NCBI GenBank assembly: GCA_020746995.1
Contig: JAGPXD010000004.1
Coordinates: forward strand, 1,302,001-1,366,000
Direction of reading: 5' to 3'
From: Plectosphaerella cucumerina
Taxonomy: Eukaryota; Ascomycota; Sordariomycetes; Glomerellales; Plectosphaerellaceae
DNA length: 64,000 nt
Part shown: positions 33,710-44,807 of the stretch, in pieces
Position numbering within the stretch: the first letter of the stretch is position 1
Layout: each line of letters opens with the position of its first letter
Program-made: the position numbers and the translations under genes
The notes under the pieces: generated by a model
What the model was told of the DNA's origin: nothing
The model's input: the letters and a program-made list of their open reading frames with translations, nothing else
Database searches by the model: none

Positions 33710-36334
33710 TGTGACTGTTGGATTTCGGGTGAAACGCAAAGAAGTTTGATCCTGCGTGTTGGAGAGGTGTGGTGAGGGCGGAAGGAGAAGTTGGTGATGC
33801 TCTGGGTCGTGGAAATTCGGCCAGAAATTCGTGTGGGATCGGTGGATTGGGGCAAAAGTTCGATTAGCCGATTGGGCATGATCCGAGGTTGATCCGGCGG
33901 GCAAGGTGGGGCCTGACCGTTATCTCGGTGAGATCTCGGTCTGGAGCTCTTGCTCTCCCGCTGCTATTTGTTTCCGCACGACTTCTCACGCGATGCCCCC
34001 CTCATTTCCGATCCACCACCCGATGCATCCACCACCAAGACCCTTGCTGCGAACCGGAATTACGCCCGTACCAGACTATCGGCGGGGTCCTCCATCCCAG
34101 TCCAACCCTCAGCGGAAGATCTAACCATCTTCCAGTCGGCTTCGGTGGCTCTTCCGCCGGCGGAAACATCCTTCCGTTGTGACGACCCCTCATCACACTC
34201 ATAGAAGCGTTGCAGAGATTCGATGGATCTTTCACCATGGCTCGCCGGACAGGGTTCCTTCCCCTCGCCCGGGAAGCTTCTGCTCAGGATCAACATCGGC
34301 CAAGTCCGTGGGAGATTGGACAAGTTCGCGCCGCAACCACCACACCATCGAAGGATGCCTGCCTTATTCGGCAAGTCATCGGAAGCAACGGTGTCTTGAG
34401 AAACCCCGAGCACCGGGATTTGTAACGCCTTCAAATGTCACCGTCATGAAGTTGGAAGCACAACAGTCGACTGCTACGCGAGCTCGAGGAGCAAGACAGA
34501 CAGCGTCCTCCACCAGACATTGGCTACTTCCATCGAAAACAACCATGTTGGCCTACCAACTAAGCCCTGTAAGGCTGTCCAATGCCGTGTCTGCCCTCGA
34601 CCTCCGCTCGCAGTCGACGGCCCCCACGGTGCACCAGACCGGGAGCCGGCTCTTGTCAAGCCTGATCATCTCGACCACTGACCTTCCAGCATCTTATTCT
34701 TTTTTTCCATTTCCTCCAGGAGAGGCAATCGCCAGCGTCCGAAGCCTACCGTCATATGACTAGACCATCACAAATCCTGGAGAGAATACCGGCCTCATCC
34801 GCCTGCCCATCTCCCGACGGCTTTTCTCACGGCGCAACACGTCGACCCGACGGACTGCCAGCAGACTGCATCATGACGTGCCCTGCCTCGTCTCACCCTC
34901 CATCTTCCTCGCGGCCCCGCTCGCCTGCCACAGGCCGACTTGCGACAGGACACCACCATCATGCGGTGCCCTCCTGGCCACTTGCATCTGCATCTGCCGA
35001 CATTGATCCGGGACGACGCTGCGCACCTGGGACCAATCAGCCGGCCGCACCTGTTCTGCAGCGTGGTCCAGACTAAAGTCTATTCGTTCACCGAGATCAA
35101 ACTGAGAAAGGCCGACATCTTAGGTCTCCCTTCTGCCTTGATACCGCCCTTTGCCAACGACGGGCTCTCCGGCGCCAGGCCAGCGCAAGCATCCACAGAT
35201 CGACCCGACCCCCTCGACTTCACATGCGATTTGACGCGGCCAACTGCCCGCCACGTCAAAGTCACCTCGTCTGGTCTGCTCACTCATCTCCTGACTAAGA
35301 AATGCCGCATGGATTCGACGACGGAATCACCCAGCCTGGCCCTGTTCCGGTGGAGATCTCCCCAGAGAAGCCGGCGCCGTTGCAACTTGACCCGACGAAA
35401 GTGCCGAGATGGGAGAGAGGGGCCGCAAGTGCCATTGACCCAGCCTGTCGCGTCAGTCTGTGGCCGTCATGATGTCGCTCTACCTGATATGAGCATGCGC
35501 ATTGCACACTGCCTTTCTCCGGCTGCCCTCTATACTCGTATACTTCCCATGTCCGCCATGCCTGCCACGAGTTCTTCGGATCAGTCCCGAAGTTTCGGTC
35601 GCTGTCCAATATTGAAGGTCCTGTGGGACTGCGCACCCCTTTCACGTCCGCATGGGATCCCTGACAGGGGCCGCATGCGGTGCCAATCGGCGCCCCAGGG
35701 GCCTGACGTTGAAAAGGGTATCTCCCTGCAGGTCAGCAAGTGCCTCTGGGGTTCCAGAGAACCACGGCCAGGGGTTACCGGGCCTTGATCTCCCTCTGCC
35801 CTCCAAGAACCTCAAGTGTGTGCACGTCGGGTAGCTTGCGGGGCATATGAGCTCATGATGCCCTGTCCGGTGTCGACGGTACTTGTACCAGAAGCTCTCG
35901 GCACATGCACCTTTCCCTTCCCAGGCGGCGCGGACTTAAGACGCGGACCATCAAATGGCAACGCTGCCTCCTGTGCCTGGACACTTCACACACACACAAC
36001 AGAAGAATCACATTGGCCACTGAAACGAGGTTGCCCGGCCCATGGCGAGACGGCTGCCTTGACCGCAACACGACCAGTCAACGGAGAGCAGGACCCAAGC
36101 CGGTTTGTGATATCATCCTCCAACGGTTGACACGCAAACGAAGATGGTCGGTATATTCGAGACACGCCGATGGAAATATCATGCTGCGTCCTCGTCACGA
36201 ATACTCAAACACCAGCACCAGCACAGTCTCACAACCGGCCCCCGACGGCAGGTCCCCGGGATCTCCTCTGAACCGCCGCCCAGTACCTAGCAACGTCAAT
36301 CTCGAAGAGCCCCCCCCCCGCATCCGTCCGAGTC
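33710..36334. other. 2.6-kb region without a convincing gene
   Basis: Several open frames up to about 280 codons (34940-35788, plus) occur, but they are His/Pro/Ser/Arg-rich with no family motif. The left end should hold the eL22 promoter. There is no repeat or transposon signature that I can see, and the composition is GC-rich rather than RIP-like. Confidence 0.5.
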
Positions 36335-37405
36335 ATGATGAGGATCGCTATAGCCGGCGCAGGCCCGTTTGCTGAGCGTCTCGCCCACCACCTCTGCCTC
36401 ACTTCAAATCCGGTCATTGTGCTGTCTAGAACAGTGAGCCTTCTCTCTCGCAGCCTTGATGGTCTGATCGGCCCACTGATGGTGCCACCGCAGCCTCGCC
36501 CCGACTTTGAAGAGCAGCACGAATGTCAGGTCATCGCCGTCAACTACGACGACGCCGCCGGACTGCGCTTTGCCCTCCAGGGCGTCGATCTCGTCATCTC
36601 TACCTTCCGGGGTCCCTCTCAGATCAGCCTCATTCATGCCGCACGCCGTGCCGGCGTCAGATGCTTTGTTCCCGCCGAGTTCGAGGGCGGGCTCTCGCAC
36701 CGCCCCACCGACGATATGCTCGACTACGGCTCAGCGGAGGCCTTGGCTTTGCTGAGGCAGTTTGCCAACTCGACACACCGCCCCATGCAGTGGACGGTTT
36801 TCTCATGTGGCATTTTCTACGAAAGGTTTGCCCCTGGCGGGCTTGGGGCGTATGGCCTGGGCACGAGCATGAGCATCATCAACCAGGGGGACTACCTCGT
36901 CGACATGGGCGAAGGGTCGGCACATATTATGGAGACCAACGGCGGTGGACGGACGGCATATGTTTGTTTGACGGCGGTAGACGACGTGGCTCGTTTTGTT
37001 GCCGCTGCCGTCGAACTGGGTTTGGATACATGGCCAAGAGAGTTCAAGATGAGAGGGGACCGTCTTTCTGTGCGGGACATTTTCGCGACGTGCAGCAACA
37101 TCCGCGGAGGTTCGTTCTACTATCCCCCTGTTACACCAGTCCATTGCTCATGGCGTGCTCGAACAGTTGGCTTCAGCCTCCGCACCAGACGATATTCACA
37201 GTTTGACAGAGACTTGTCCCGGGCCGCAGCGGCGCAGGACTGGGCCGAATGGTGGTATCTCCAGAGGCTCCGCGCCACAGCCGATGGCCGGTACGACTTC
37301 CGGGTGGCCAACCTCAACGACGCAGTGTCCCGCAACGATCTCGTGGCCTTCACGCCAACACCCTTCCGGGCCTGGCTCGAGATGCTCTGGGCGCCGCCGC
37401 AATGA
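36335..37405 (+). CDS. NmrA-like / isoflavone-reductase-type NAD(P)-binding protein
   Basis: Atypical SDR of the NmrA/CipA kind, function unknown. Exons are probably 36335-36433, 36494-37109 and 37167-37405, giving 317 residues. Both introns are in frame (60 and 57 nt) and lack stops, so unspliced reading gives 356 residues. Removing them restores VIVLSRTPRPDF and the family-like NIRGVGFSLRTRRYS segment. Visible are IAIAGAGPFAERLA (a degenerate dinucleotide loop), GVDLVISTF, CFVPAEFEGG, TVFSCGIFYERF and GRYDF near the end. The second donor is GTTCGT, which is weak, so its use should be checked against transcripts. Confidence 0.78.
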   Translation: MMRIAIAGAGPFAERLAHHLCLTSNPVIVLSRTVSLLSRSLDGLIGPLMVPPQPRPDFEEQHECQVIAVNYDDAAGLRFALQGVDLVISTFRGPSQISLIHAARRAGVRCFVPAEFEGGLSHRPTDDMLDYGSAEALALLRQFANSTHRPMQWTVFSCGIFYERFAPGGLGAYGLGTSMSIINQGDYLVDMGEGSAHIMETNGGGRTAYVCLTAVDDVARFVAAAVELGLDTWPREFKMRGDRLSVRDIFATCSNIRGGSFYYPPVTPVHCSWRARTVGFSLRTRRYSQFDRDLSRAAAAQDWAEWWYLQRLRATADGRYDFRVANLNDAVSRNDLVAFTPTPFRAWLEMLWAPPQ

Positions 37406-38128
37406 CGCCGGGCCTCGGCACGCAGGAGAAACCTGCCCCTATTCCCCCTCCACTCCCTTATCAGCGAGGCAGCAGGCCTTGCCCAAAACCAGATACCCCC
37501 ACCTCATCGTCATGACCACAAAAAGAAAGCAATTCGTGCGCAATCACGTTCCTCGGACAAGATGGGCAGACAGAGAGCCACGAGACTTCAACTTCCCACC
37601 CCGTGCTCCCAAATGATCATCGTAGTGCAGGGGGGCTTCCTGCATCGGCGCTCCCGAGAACCCTGCTGTGGTGTGTGCTCGAACAGGGGGGGCCCGCAAC
37701 CCCGGGAGCACGCACCGCGGGCGTGCGTCGAAGGCCTGTCCTGGCTTCGAAGCCCGCCGTACGCCCGCCATGCAGGGGGGGACGAATGCAGTGAGCCCGT
37801 CACATCCTGGAACGGTTCCAGAACACCGCCCCAACCTCTATTTGCACGTCTTGCGTCTTGGGGACGCTGTGAGTTATAAGCGACGCGGAGTCTTGACACT
37901 TTGGCTAGCGATGGGGCCACCGGAGCGGGCTCCGGTCGTTTATCATCTCGGAGCGGATGCGCGGAGATTGGCCGGGTACACGACCCGGGACGACGGCAAG
38001 GAGGGGATGGAGAAGGGCTCATCTCTTCGGACGAGGCTGTGGAGATGGGATATTGCACGCGACGGTGTTTTTTTCTCGTTCCTATTTTCCCACTACCTCG
38101 AGCGCGGCCGCACTTCCGTGCAGGCGAA
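37406..38128. other. Convergent spacer, no gene seen
   Basis: 723 bp between the NmrA-like gene (plus) and the deaminase (minus). Open frames overlap on both strands but have no family content. Confidence 0.5.
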
Positions 38129-39945
38129 TCACGCCTTGGCCTCGTCCCGGTCGATTCCGCCCTTCGAGCTCCCGGCCTCGTCTCCCTTCTCCTCGCCATC
38201 CTCCCACTCGTCCCCGAATTCCGCGACGATCCACAGACAGAAACGCTCCCACGCCGTGGCCCACTCCTGCAGCCTCGCTGCCTTTACGCCGCCGCCGAGG
38301 CTGGCCTCTCTGACCCCCGCTGTCCACGCCGCCGCGGCCTCGTCCTCGAACGCGGCCCAGCGCACGCTGTTCTCCGCCAGGGCGCCGAGACCTTCGAGCC
38401 CTAGGTCGTCCCAGCCCTGGATGGCCTGGTAATAATCATGCGATGCGCCTGAGGCGCCCTGGCCCAGCATGGCGGGCACGTCGTTGCCGAGCGCGCAAGG
38501 AACGCCTCGCGCGAGCAGAGCCGGTAGGGGATGCGTTTTCGCCGGCCCGGAGAGGCGGAGGACCTCGTTGCTGATGACGCAGCTTTCCACGAGGATGCGG
38601 CGCTCCTTGACAAGGTCGACGAGGACAGGATGGCGGTGAAGGGAGACGGCGTGCCCCAGGCGGCGGGTGCCGAGGAGTACCGCGTCGTAGAGGTTATCGT
38701 CTGGCGACTCGGGCCCGGCGGCAACGGTCTCGCCGGCGTGGAAGAAAAAGGGAATCTCAACGCCCTCCTGGGCACACTGCTTGCGGAACCAGAAGAGTTC
38801 GGGCAGAAGGTCCTTGAGGGACCGGCCCTGGTCCTCCTTGCCGCAGACATCGTAGCCGGCGATGAGCTCTGGGTAGGCAAGCTTGGTGGTGATGCAGTTG
38901 TCCATGTCCTGTATGATACCGCGGCGAGGCAGAGCGCGGGGCGCGGTCCAGATTGTGCGGAAGCCCCAGAACGAGGCGTGAGCTGGGTCAGACTTGAAGC
39001 GGGCGAGCTCTTCTTCCATGGCGGCGAACATGGCGTCGTAGTCTGTTTCTGGTGTCTCCTGGCCAGAGCGGTAGTAGTCGAGACCCCAGGTGAATCTGCG
39101 AGATCAGCATAGCCCTCGAAAGTGATATGAAGAGTGGCATACCTAAGCTCGATCCATGAGACGCCATCGTCGTGAAGTTCCTGCATCAGACGACGCAGGA
39201 AAGCGCGGAAGATAGGCTCGTGATGTAACAGCGCGCTTGTTATCTGGAAACACCGCCCAAAGCTGCGCCAGATATCATCCGGCCCGCGATGCGTCGCCAT
39301 CGCCTCCTCGCGCGTCAGGGTACATTGGTCCTTCAACCAACGGACGAAGCCCTCCTTTCCACCGTTGGGAAACACGTCCGCCGCGGTCTTCACACTCTTC
39401 CACGTGCCTGCGACATAACCATCCTCCCAAATCGACCCCCCCTCGCCCTCCTTCTTACAAAATATAAACGACACCCCCGCGCTCGTAAGCGCCTCTGGAG
39501 AAGAAAGCGGAGCATCAGCAGAGATACACATCCCCTTCGTCTCCAGCAATACCCCAATCAAAAAGTCAAAATCCACCATCCCATCAAGATGAGCATGCAG
39601 CGCCGCCCCCTTCGGCATTTTCCGTACAATCCGCCACAGATCCGTCGTCTCCATCAGAGGCCGCGCCTGAACAAACGGCATTCCGGGATGGACCGTCATG
39701 TCGCTGCTGCTGCTTTCTGAAGCCCGCCATACTGTCTCGTTCTCGTGGGCGCGGATACGGGAGACGATGGCGGCGGCGCGCCGGGCGATGGGGGAGAGAC
39801 TCTTGCGGAAGGGGGCGTCAGAGCGGAGAGCGGCTTCCTGGGCGCGCAAGGCGGTGCTGCCTGTGAGGAATTGGCGGATGAAGGGGTCTGAGGGGGAGGG
39901 GATGTCTTCGGAGAGGGCAGCGTAGTCTTCGTCTGAGAGAGACAT
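38129..39945 (-). CDS. Adenosine deaminase-like protein (ADGF/ADA2 type)
   Basis: Metal-dependent deaminase family predicted to convert adenosine to inosine. Exons 39945-39143 and 39095-38129; 589 residues. Zinc-site and catalytic motifs are present: KGAALHAHLDG (two His), FFFHAGETVA (His and catalytic Glu), RLGHAVSLHRHP (His) and ALGNDVPAMLG (Asp). The splice gives WIELRFTWGLDYY, as expected in ADGF/CECR1 relatives. The N terminus (MSLSDEDYAALS) has no signal peptide, unlike secreted animal ADA2, so a cytosolic location is likely. The C terminus is an extra charged Gly/Glu/Lys tail. Substrate specificity is not proven by sequence. Confidence 0.87.
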
Positions 39946-40570
39946 AATGATGATGTCACCGGGGGAAGTTGGGGATGTTGGAGGGTGTTGCAGGGTATTA
40001 GGTGGACGGGCTTAACGAAAGTGGTGGGTACAGTAAAGAGAGGCGTGATGATTGTTGATTAGGGGATGGGAAGTTTGGGATGTAGAGTTGCGTATCTCGA
40101 GGGTGACGAGGTGGTTGTCGTCGTGTGAGATGAGAGGTGCGGGGCATTCGACCCCGCCTTACCGAGGTACACCGAAACACCTCGGTGACGCTCACCGATC
40201 CCTGACCCATTGCATGAGCTGTACACCACGTTGCCGTCGAAATCTCCCAAACATCTCAAATGCCGTTTTGTACGTTCAAAACGTATCGAGGGGAATAAAC
40301 ATTGAAATCTTTGAAGACATTTATAGAAAGAGATATATCACCCCTCTGCTCTATCGTTCCTTCCATCCTGCCCCAAGACAGGCCAGCACGTTATCTTCTC
40401 CTCTCAGCAGAAAATGCGTTGTCATGATTCCTTCCTGCTTCTACACCCCGAAGGGCTACCTCGGGAGAATGCAACTCCTCATACATAAAGCCCACTCAAG
40501 AGCTCACTCTCCGCCCGACAGAAACGTCAGAGTACGCTGCAAGCCCCCACCACTACATGATTACCCCTCC
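39946..40570. other. Intergenic spacer, no gene seen
   Basis: Deaminase promoter plus the histidine-kinase 3' UTR on the same strand. A plus-strand open frame crosses it without family features. Confidence 0.5.
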
Positions 40571-43500
40571 CTACTTCTTTGTCTCGCCCTGCCGACGCTG
40601 TTGCTCGGCTTTGGCCATCCGCTTTACCACCACCTGCATCGTGTCGATGAGCTCCGGCATCCGGTACGGCTTGACCACCACGTCGTCACACCCTGCATCT
40701 ATCGCCTGCCTCATCTGCTCCGGCCGCGCGTTGGCGCTGACCGCGATGATGGGTATCCTTCCCCCTGAGCCGAACACCCTGCCCTGGCTCTCCAGTTCTC
40801 TGATACGACGCGTGCATGTGAGACCGTCCTGAATTGGCATCTCGATATCCATGAGGATGAAGTTGATCGGGGCTGGCGGGGCCGCTTCGGAGGATGCGTC
40901 TTCCGACTCTGTTGGGGGGATATTCTCGTCTCCCTCGTGGTGCGCGGCGGAGCGGGATAGCTTCTCCAGGGCTTCGATACCATGGTTGGCAACCTGTACT
41001 TTGAAGCCCCGGTCGTGAAGGCCGCGTCTCGTGATCTGCTGGTTGATCAGGTTATCCTCGACAACCAGGATGCCGTCAATGAAGTTCTTGTTCTTGTCCT
41101 CCGGCGGCTGCTTCGGGCGCTGGCTCAGGGATGGCGCCCGCGTCTTGGCAGCTCCTGTCGGACTGGTCGCTCCCCCTTGCCCTTGTCCTTGCCGCGACAC
41201 CTTCAGAACAGCAGCCGCTAGTTCTGCCTCCAGCTGGGACTCCTCGCTGGGAACATATGTCTCGATGTAGAATGCAAAAGTTGAGCCGACGCCCGGCATG
41301 CTTGACACGCCGATGGCGCCCTTTTGCAGCTCCGTTAACCGGCGGGAGATGAACAGTCCCAGGCCGGAGCCGCCGTACATGACGTGCGTGCGGGAGCTTG
41401 CTTGCACGAACCTGTTGAAGAGGTTGGCTTTCTCCTCCTCGGTCAGACCCTGCCCGGTATCCTTGACCTCGAAGAGGAGGTACACCGGGTCTCGCCTGCC
41501 TTCCAGTGCCGGTTGATCATATTCGCTCTCCTCGGTGCATGATCGCGGGATGAAGGTAACGGCAGACGTCTGGTCTGTTGGCCGCTCGATGGACGCCTTC
41601 ATCGACACGGCCACCGTTCGGGTCGAGCCGGACTTGGTAAACTTGAGCGCGTTGGTGAGCAGGTTGATCAGCACCTGCTTGACCCTCGATGGGTCGAGGT
41701 CGAGATATTTGTGGCCCATGTCCGTGAAAGACGAGTCGATGGTCATGGTGAGATCGATATCCACCCGCCGCGCCTCGACATCGAACATCTTGATCGCCTC
41801 AAACCCAATCTGTACCGGATTGACAGTGCAGGGCGTGACGGCCAGTAGCTTCGAGTCCAGCTTCGACATGGTGAGAATGTCATCGACAATACGCTTCTGA
41901 TGCTGCGCACAAGCAACGATCGTCTCCGCATTCTCGATACTATCTGTGATCAGCTGGGAAATGGTTGCGCGACTGCCGCCAGGTCCCTCCACTGTGGTCG
42001 AGGGCGACGTAAAGTGCCGCTCCACAAGCTCATGGCCCTTGGCGAGCGACGCGATGATGGCGTCGCTGCAGTGGACTATCGCGCTGAGCGGGTTTCGCAT
42101 TTCATGTGAAGTCACTGCAAAGATGTTAGCGATGAGGGCGTCAGAGGGTGAGAATGGGCTCCGTACTGTCGATGAAGTTGTCCTGCTGGCGCTTCGACTC
42201 GATGGCCTCCTCTTTCCTCTCTGTCTCGAGCTCAAGCTGCCATTTGGGAAGCGAGACGTCGCTCAGGCAGCCGGTGAAAGACTGGACCACGCCGTCTGAA
42301 TCTTTGACGGGCATGAAGGTGGCGTTGACCCACCGAGGCGCTGTGATCTTGTTGCCGGCCTTGTCCGTCGCAAGCCATGTCGTCTTCATCCGGACTTCCA
42401 CGACCTGCGGGGTCGCCTCCCGTCCCAACCTCGCCAGCGTCTCTTTCAGTTGAGGCAGGTCTTCGTCGACAATGGCATCAGCCCACGGCTGGATGTCGAC
42501 AACGGCGGGATTCAGCTTGCTGATGCCGCACATCTCATAAAATACGTTGTTGGCCCCGAGAAGTCGCCCGCTCATGTCCATGTCGAACATGCCCACAGTC
42601 GCGAGCTCCGCCATGCGCTTCAAGTTGCCGGCTTCTTGAGCTCGCTGCATCGCCGTCTCTGCTGTTCTCCGGTGAACGGTCACGTCGGTAAGGCATGTGA
42701 ATGTCCTGATGATGGTGCCGTCACCCGCTCTCTCGGCCTTAGCCTGGCCCATGACGTGCCTGCGCATGTCGTCGCGACACGTGCCGAGATCGAGGAGCGT
42801 ATCCTCGAACGGCGACGTGACTTCCTGGTCCATGTGGGTATCAGACGGGAGGACGCGGAACTCAAAGTCGACCTCGTCGGTGGTTCGAAGCCTTTCATAT
42901 GCCGCGCGAACCTTGTCTCTGTCATCTTCTTCTATGCATGACAGGAACCCTTCAGGCGAGATGGGCCCATCCGGGTGCCCTGTGATGCGGTACCACAACC
43001 GGTTGGCGAAAGTGATGCTGCCTTGATGATCTCCGAGAGAGAAGCCGTTGGGGATGAATTCGGAGACGGTTTGAAACAGTCGTGTGTACTCAATGGTCTC
43101 CTTGGTCTGATAAGCAAGCTGTTCCTTGAGCATTGCTTGATCATAAGCCGCTTGCTCAGCAGCAGATCGGCCTCGGCGGCGTTCCTCCTCCAGGAGGACA
43201 GTGCAGGCCAGGGAGGTGGCCAGCTGCTGTCCGAGAAGCTGCATGAAGAGCTTGTAAGGGTCGTCATATGGCCTGCGAGGGTTCAGACCCAGCACGAGAA
43301 GACCCATGACGTCCTCATTCTTGGTCGGGCGGATGGGTAGGATGATGGCGGCTTCACAGGGATCGCCGAAACCGCGCCATTGAATGCCCTGCATTAGGTC
43401 CTTGGGCAAGCTTCCATCGACGGTGCTGATCAGAATGGGCTTCCTGGACTGTACGGCTTTGCGGAATTGAGGGGCAAGTCCTTCGTCGGAGCTCCCGAGC

Positions 43501-44807
43501 CGCAAGTGTTGCGGAATCATCATGTGTCCTTCCGGCACACCGAGAACTCCTTCCAGGCTGCAGATATGTTGGCAGTCGTAGACGGACTGGTTCTTCGTTG
43601 CAGACTCGCGGCCAGCCTTTTCAACTGAGTATAGAATGGCCAGAGGGACGTCGTATGAGGGCTGGCAGGTGGAGAGTTCGTTAATGACGCTGCTCCAGTA
43701 GGACTTGACGTCCTTGGCAGTACCGAGGGCTTCGCCCATCTTGGCGAGCATCTTGGTCCGTCTTCTAAACAGCTCATATCTGGTCGTTTCCGCAATGGGG
43801 TGGGTGAATCCTAGGCACTTTCCGTCTTGCATCAGTGGGACGATGGACCATTTGAGGTACGTCTCCTGCGAGGCGCCGCCGCCTCTTTCAACGAAGAGTC
43901 GCGTCTCATCCTGGTTGCTTGCTCGTTGCCGCTTCACCGACACGTCCATGAGCCTTTCGATCTGGGGAGCCATGTCCGGGAAGACGTCCCTCATGGGCTT
44001 GCCGAGGAGGGCGGGGTGGCGAGAGCCGACCAGTTCGCTGAAGGCCTCGTTGTAGACGGTGCAGAACTCATCACCCCAGTAGATGGCGCCGGGCTGGGAG
44101 CTGCAGAGTAGCTGACTGTACGTCTGCTGCAGGAGGGGTGGCCAATCTTCCATCGGGCCTAGGGGTGTGCTGCTCCAGTCGACAGCCTCGATGACTTCGA
44201 CGAATGGCTCCAAGTCGGCTGCGAGACCGGCGAGCTTGAGGCCGGGCTCACTAGCCACACGCTGTGTCGTTGGCTTGTCAAGAATCATGTCGTGAATCAG
44301 GGCGGTTGCAGGAGTCGGGGGTGCTGAAGCCAGGGTATGATGTGTGAGGACTTCGACGCTGTTTCCGCGCGGACCGGATTCATCGGCGGGTGTCTGGTGG
44401 TCGTTGCAGTTGACGACGACCCATTTTGAGTGCAAGGTGATCTTTGTCCAGAGGGCGCCCCTGAAGGAGAATGTGTGCGGTCCATCCTTTGCCCCACCCC
44501 TGATCCATGTCCAGAAGCTGTCCAAGTCAGGGCTGGGCGAGACAGAGACGAGCATATCCAGGAGAGCCGAATCTTTGGTGAGGGCCGGGTTGCTGTAGAC
44601 GACGGCCGAGGGCGATGGAGGGTCGAGGGCCTCTGGGAGGGCGACGACGAAGGACGCTCGAGGGTCCGCCTCGAGGAGGTCGATCAGACCCATGGCCATG
44701 AGTGGGGGGTACATGTTGACAGGGCCACGGGGAAGGTCGGAGCCGAGGTTGGGTATTTCAGACGGCGGCGATGGCGGCGCTGAGCTGAGAGCCTTGAAGT
44801 CTTCCAT
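40571..44807 (-). CDS. Hybrid histidine kinase with PAS domains and receiver
   Basis: Sensor kinase that phosphorylates itself on His and passes phosphate to its own receiver Asp, feeding a fungal phosphorelay. Exons 44807-42167 and 42114-40571; 1,394 residues. Order: a Ser/Pro-rich start; a PAS-like segment near residues 210-330; a GAF-like middle (about 370-560); PAS segments near 590 and 735-850; a dimerisation/phosphoacceptor site MTSHEMRNPLSA created by the splice (His884); an ATPase with LLTNALKFT (about 1030), DTGQGL (about 1099) and GGSGLGLFISRRL (about 1125); and a receiver with VVEDNLINQQ, LMDIEMP (Asp1303) and a VKPYRMPE end. No membrane span is seen, so it is probably cytosolic. 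The signal sensed is unknown and I do not assign a numbered class. Confidence 0.93.

Noticed and set aside
34940..35788. 282-codon plus-strand frame
   Set aside because: No motif, odd His/Pro/Arg composition, no splice or promoter support.
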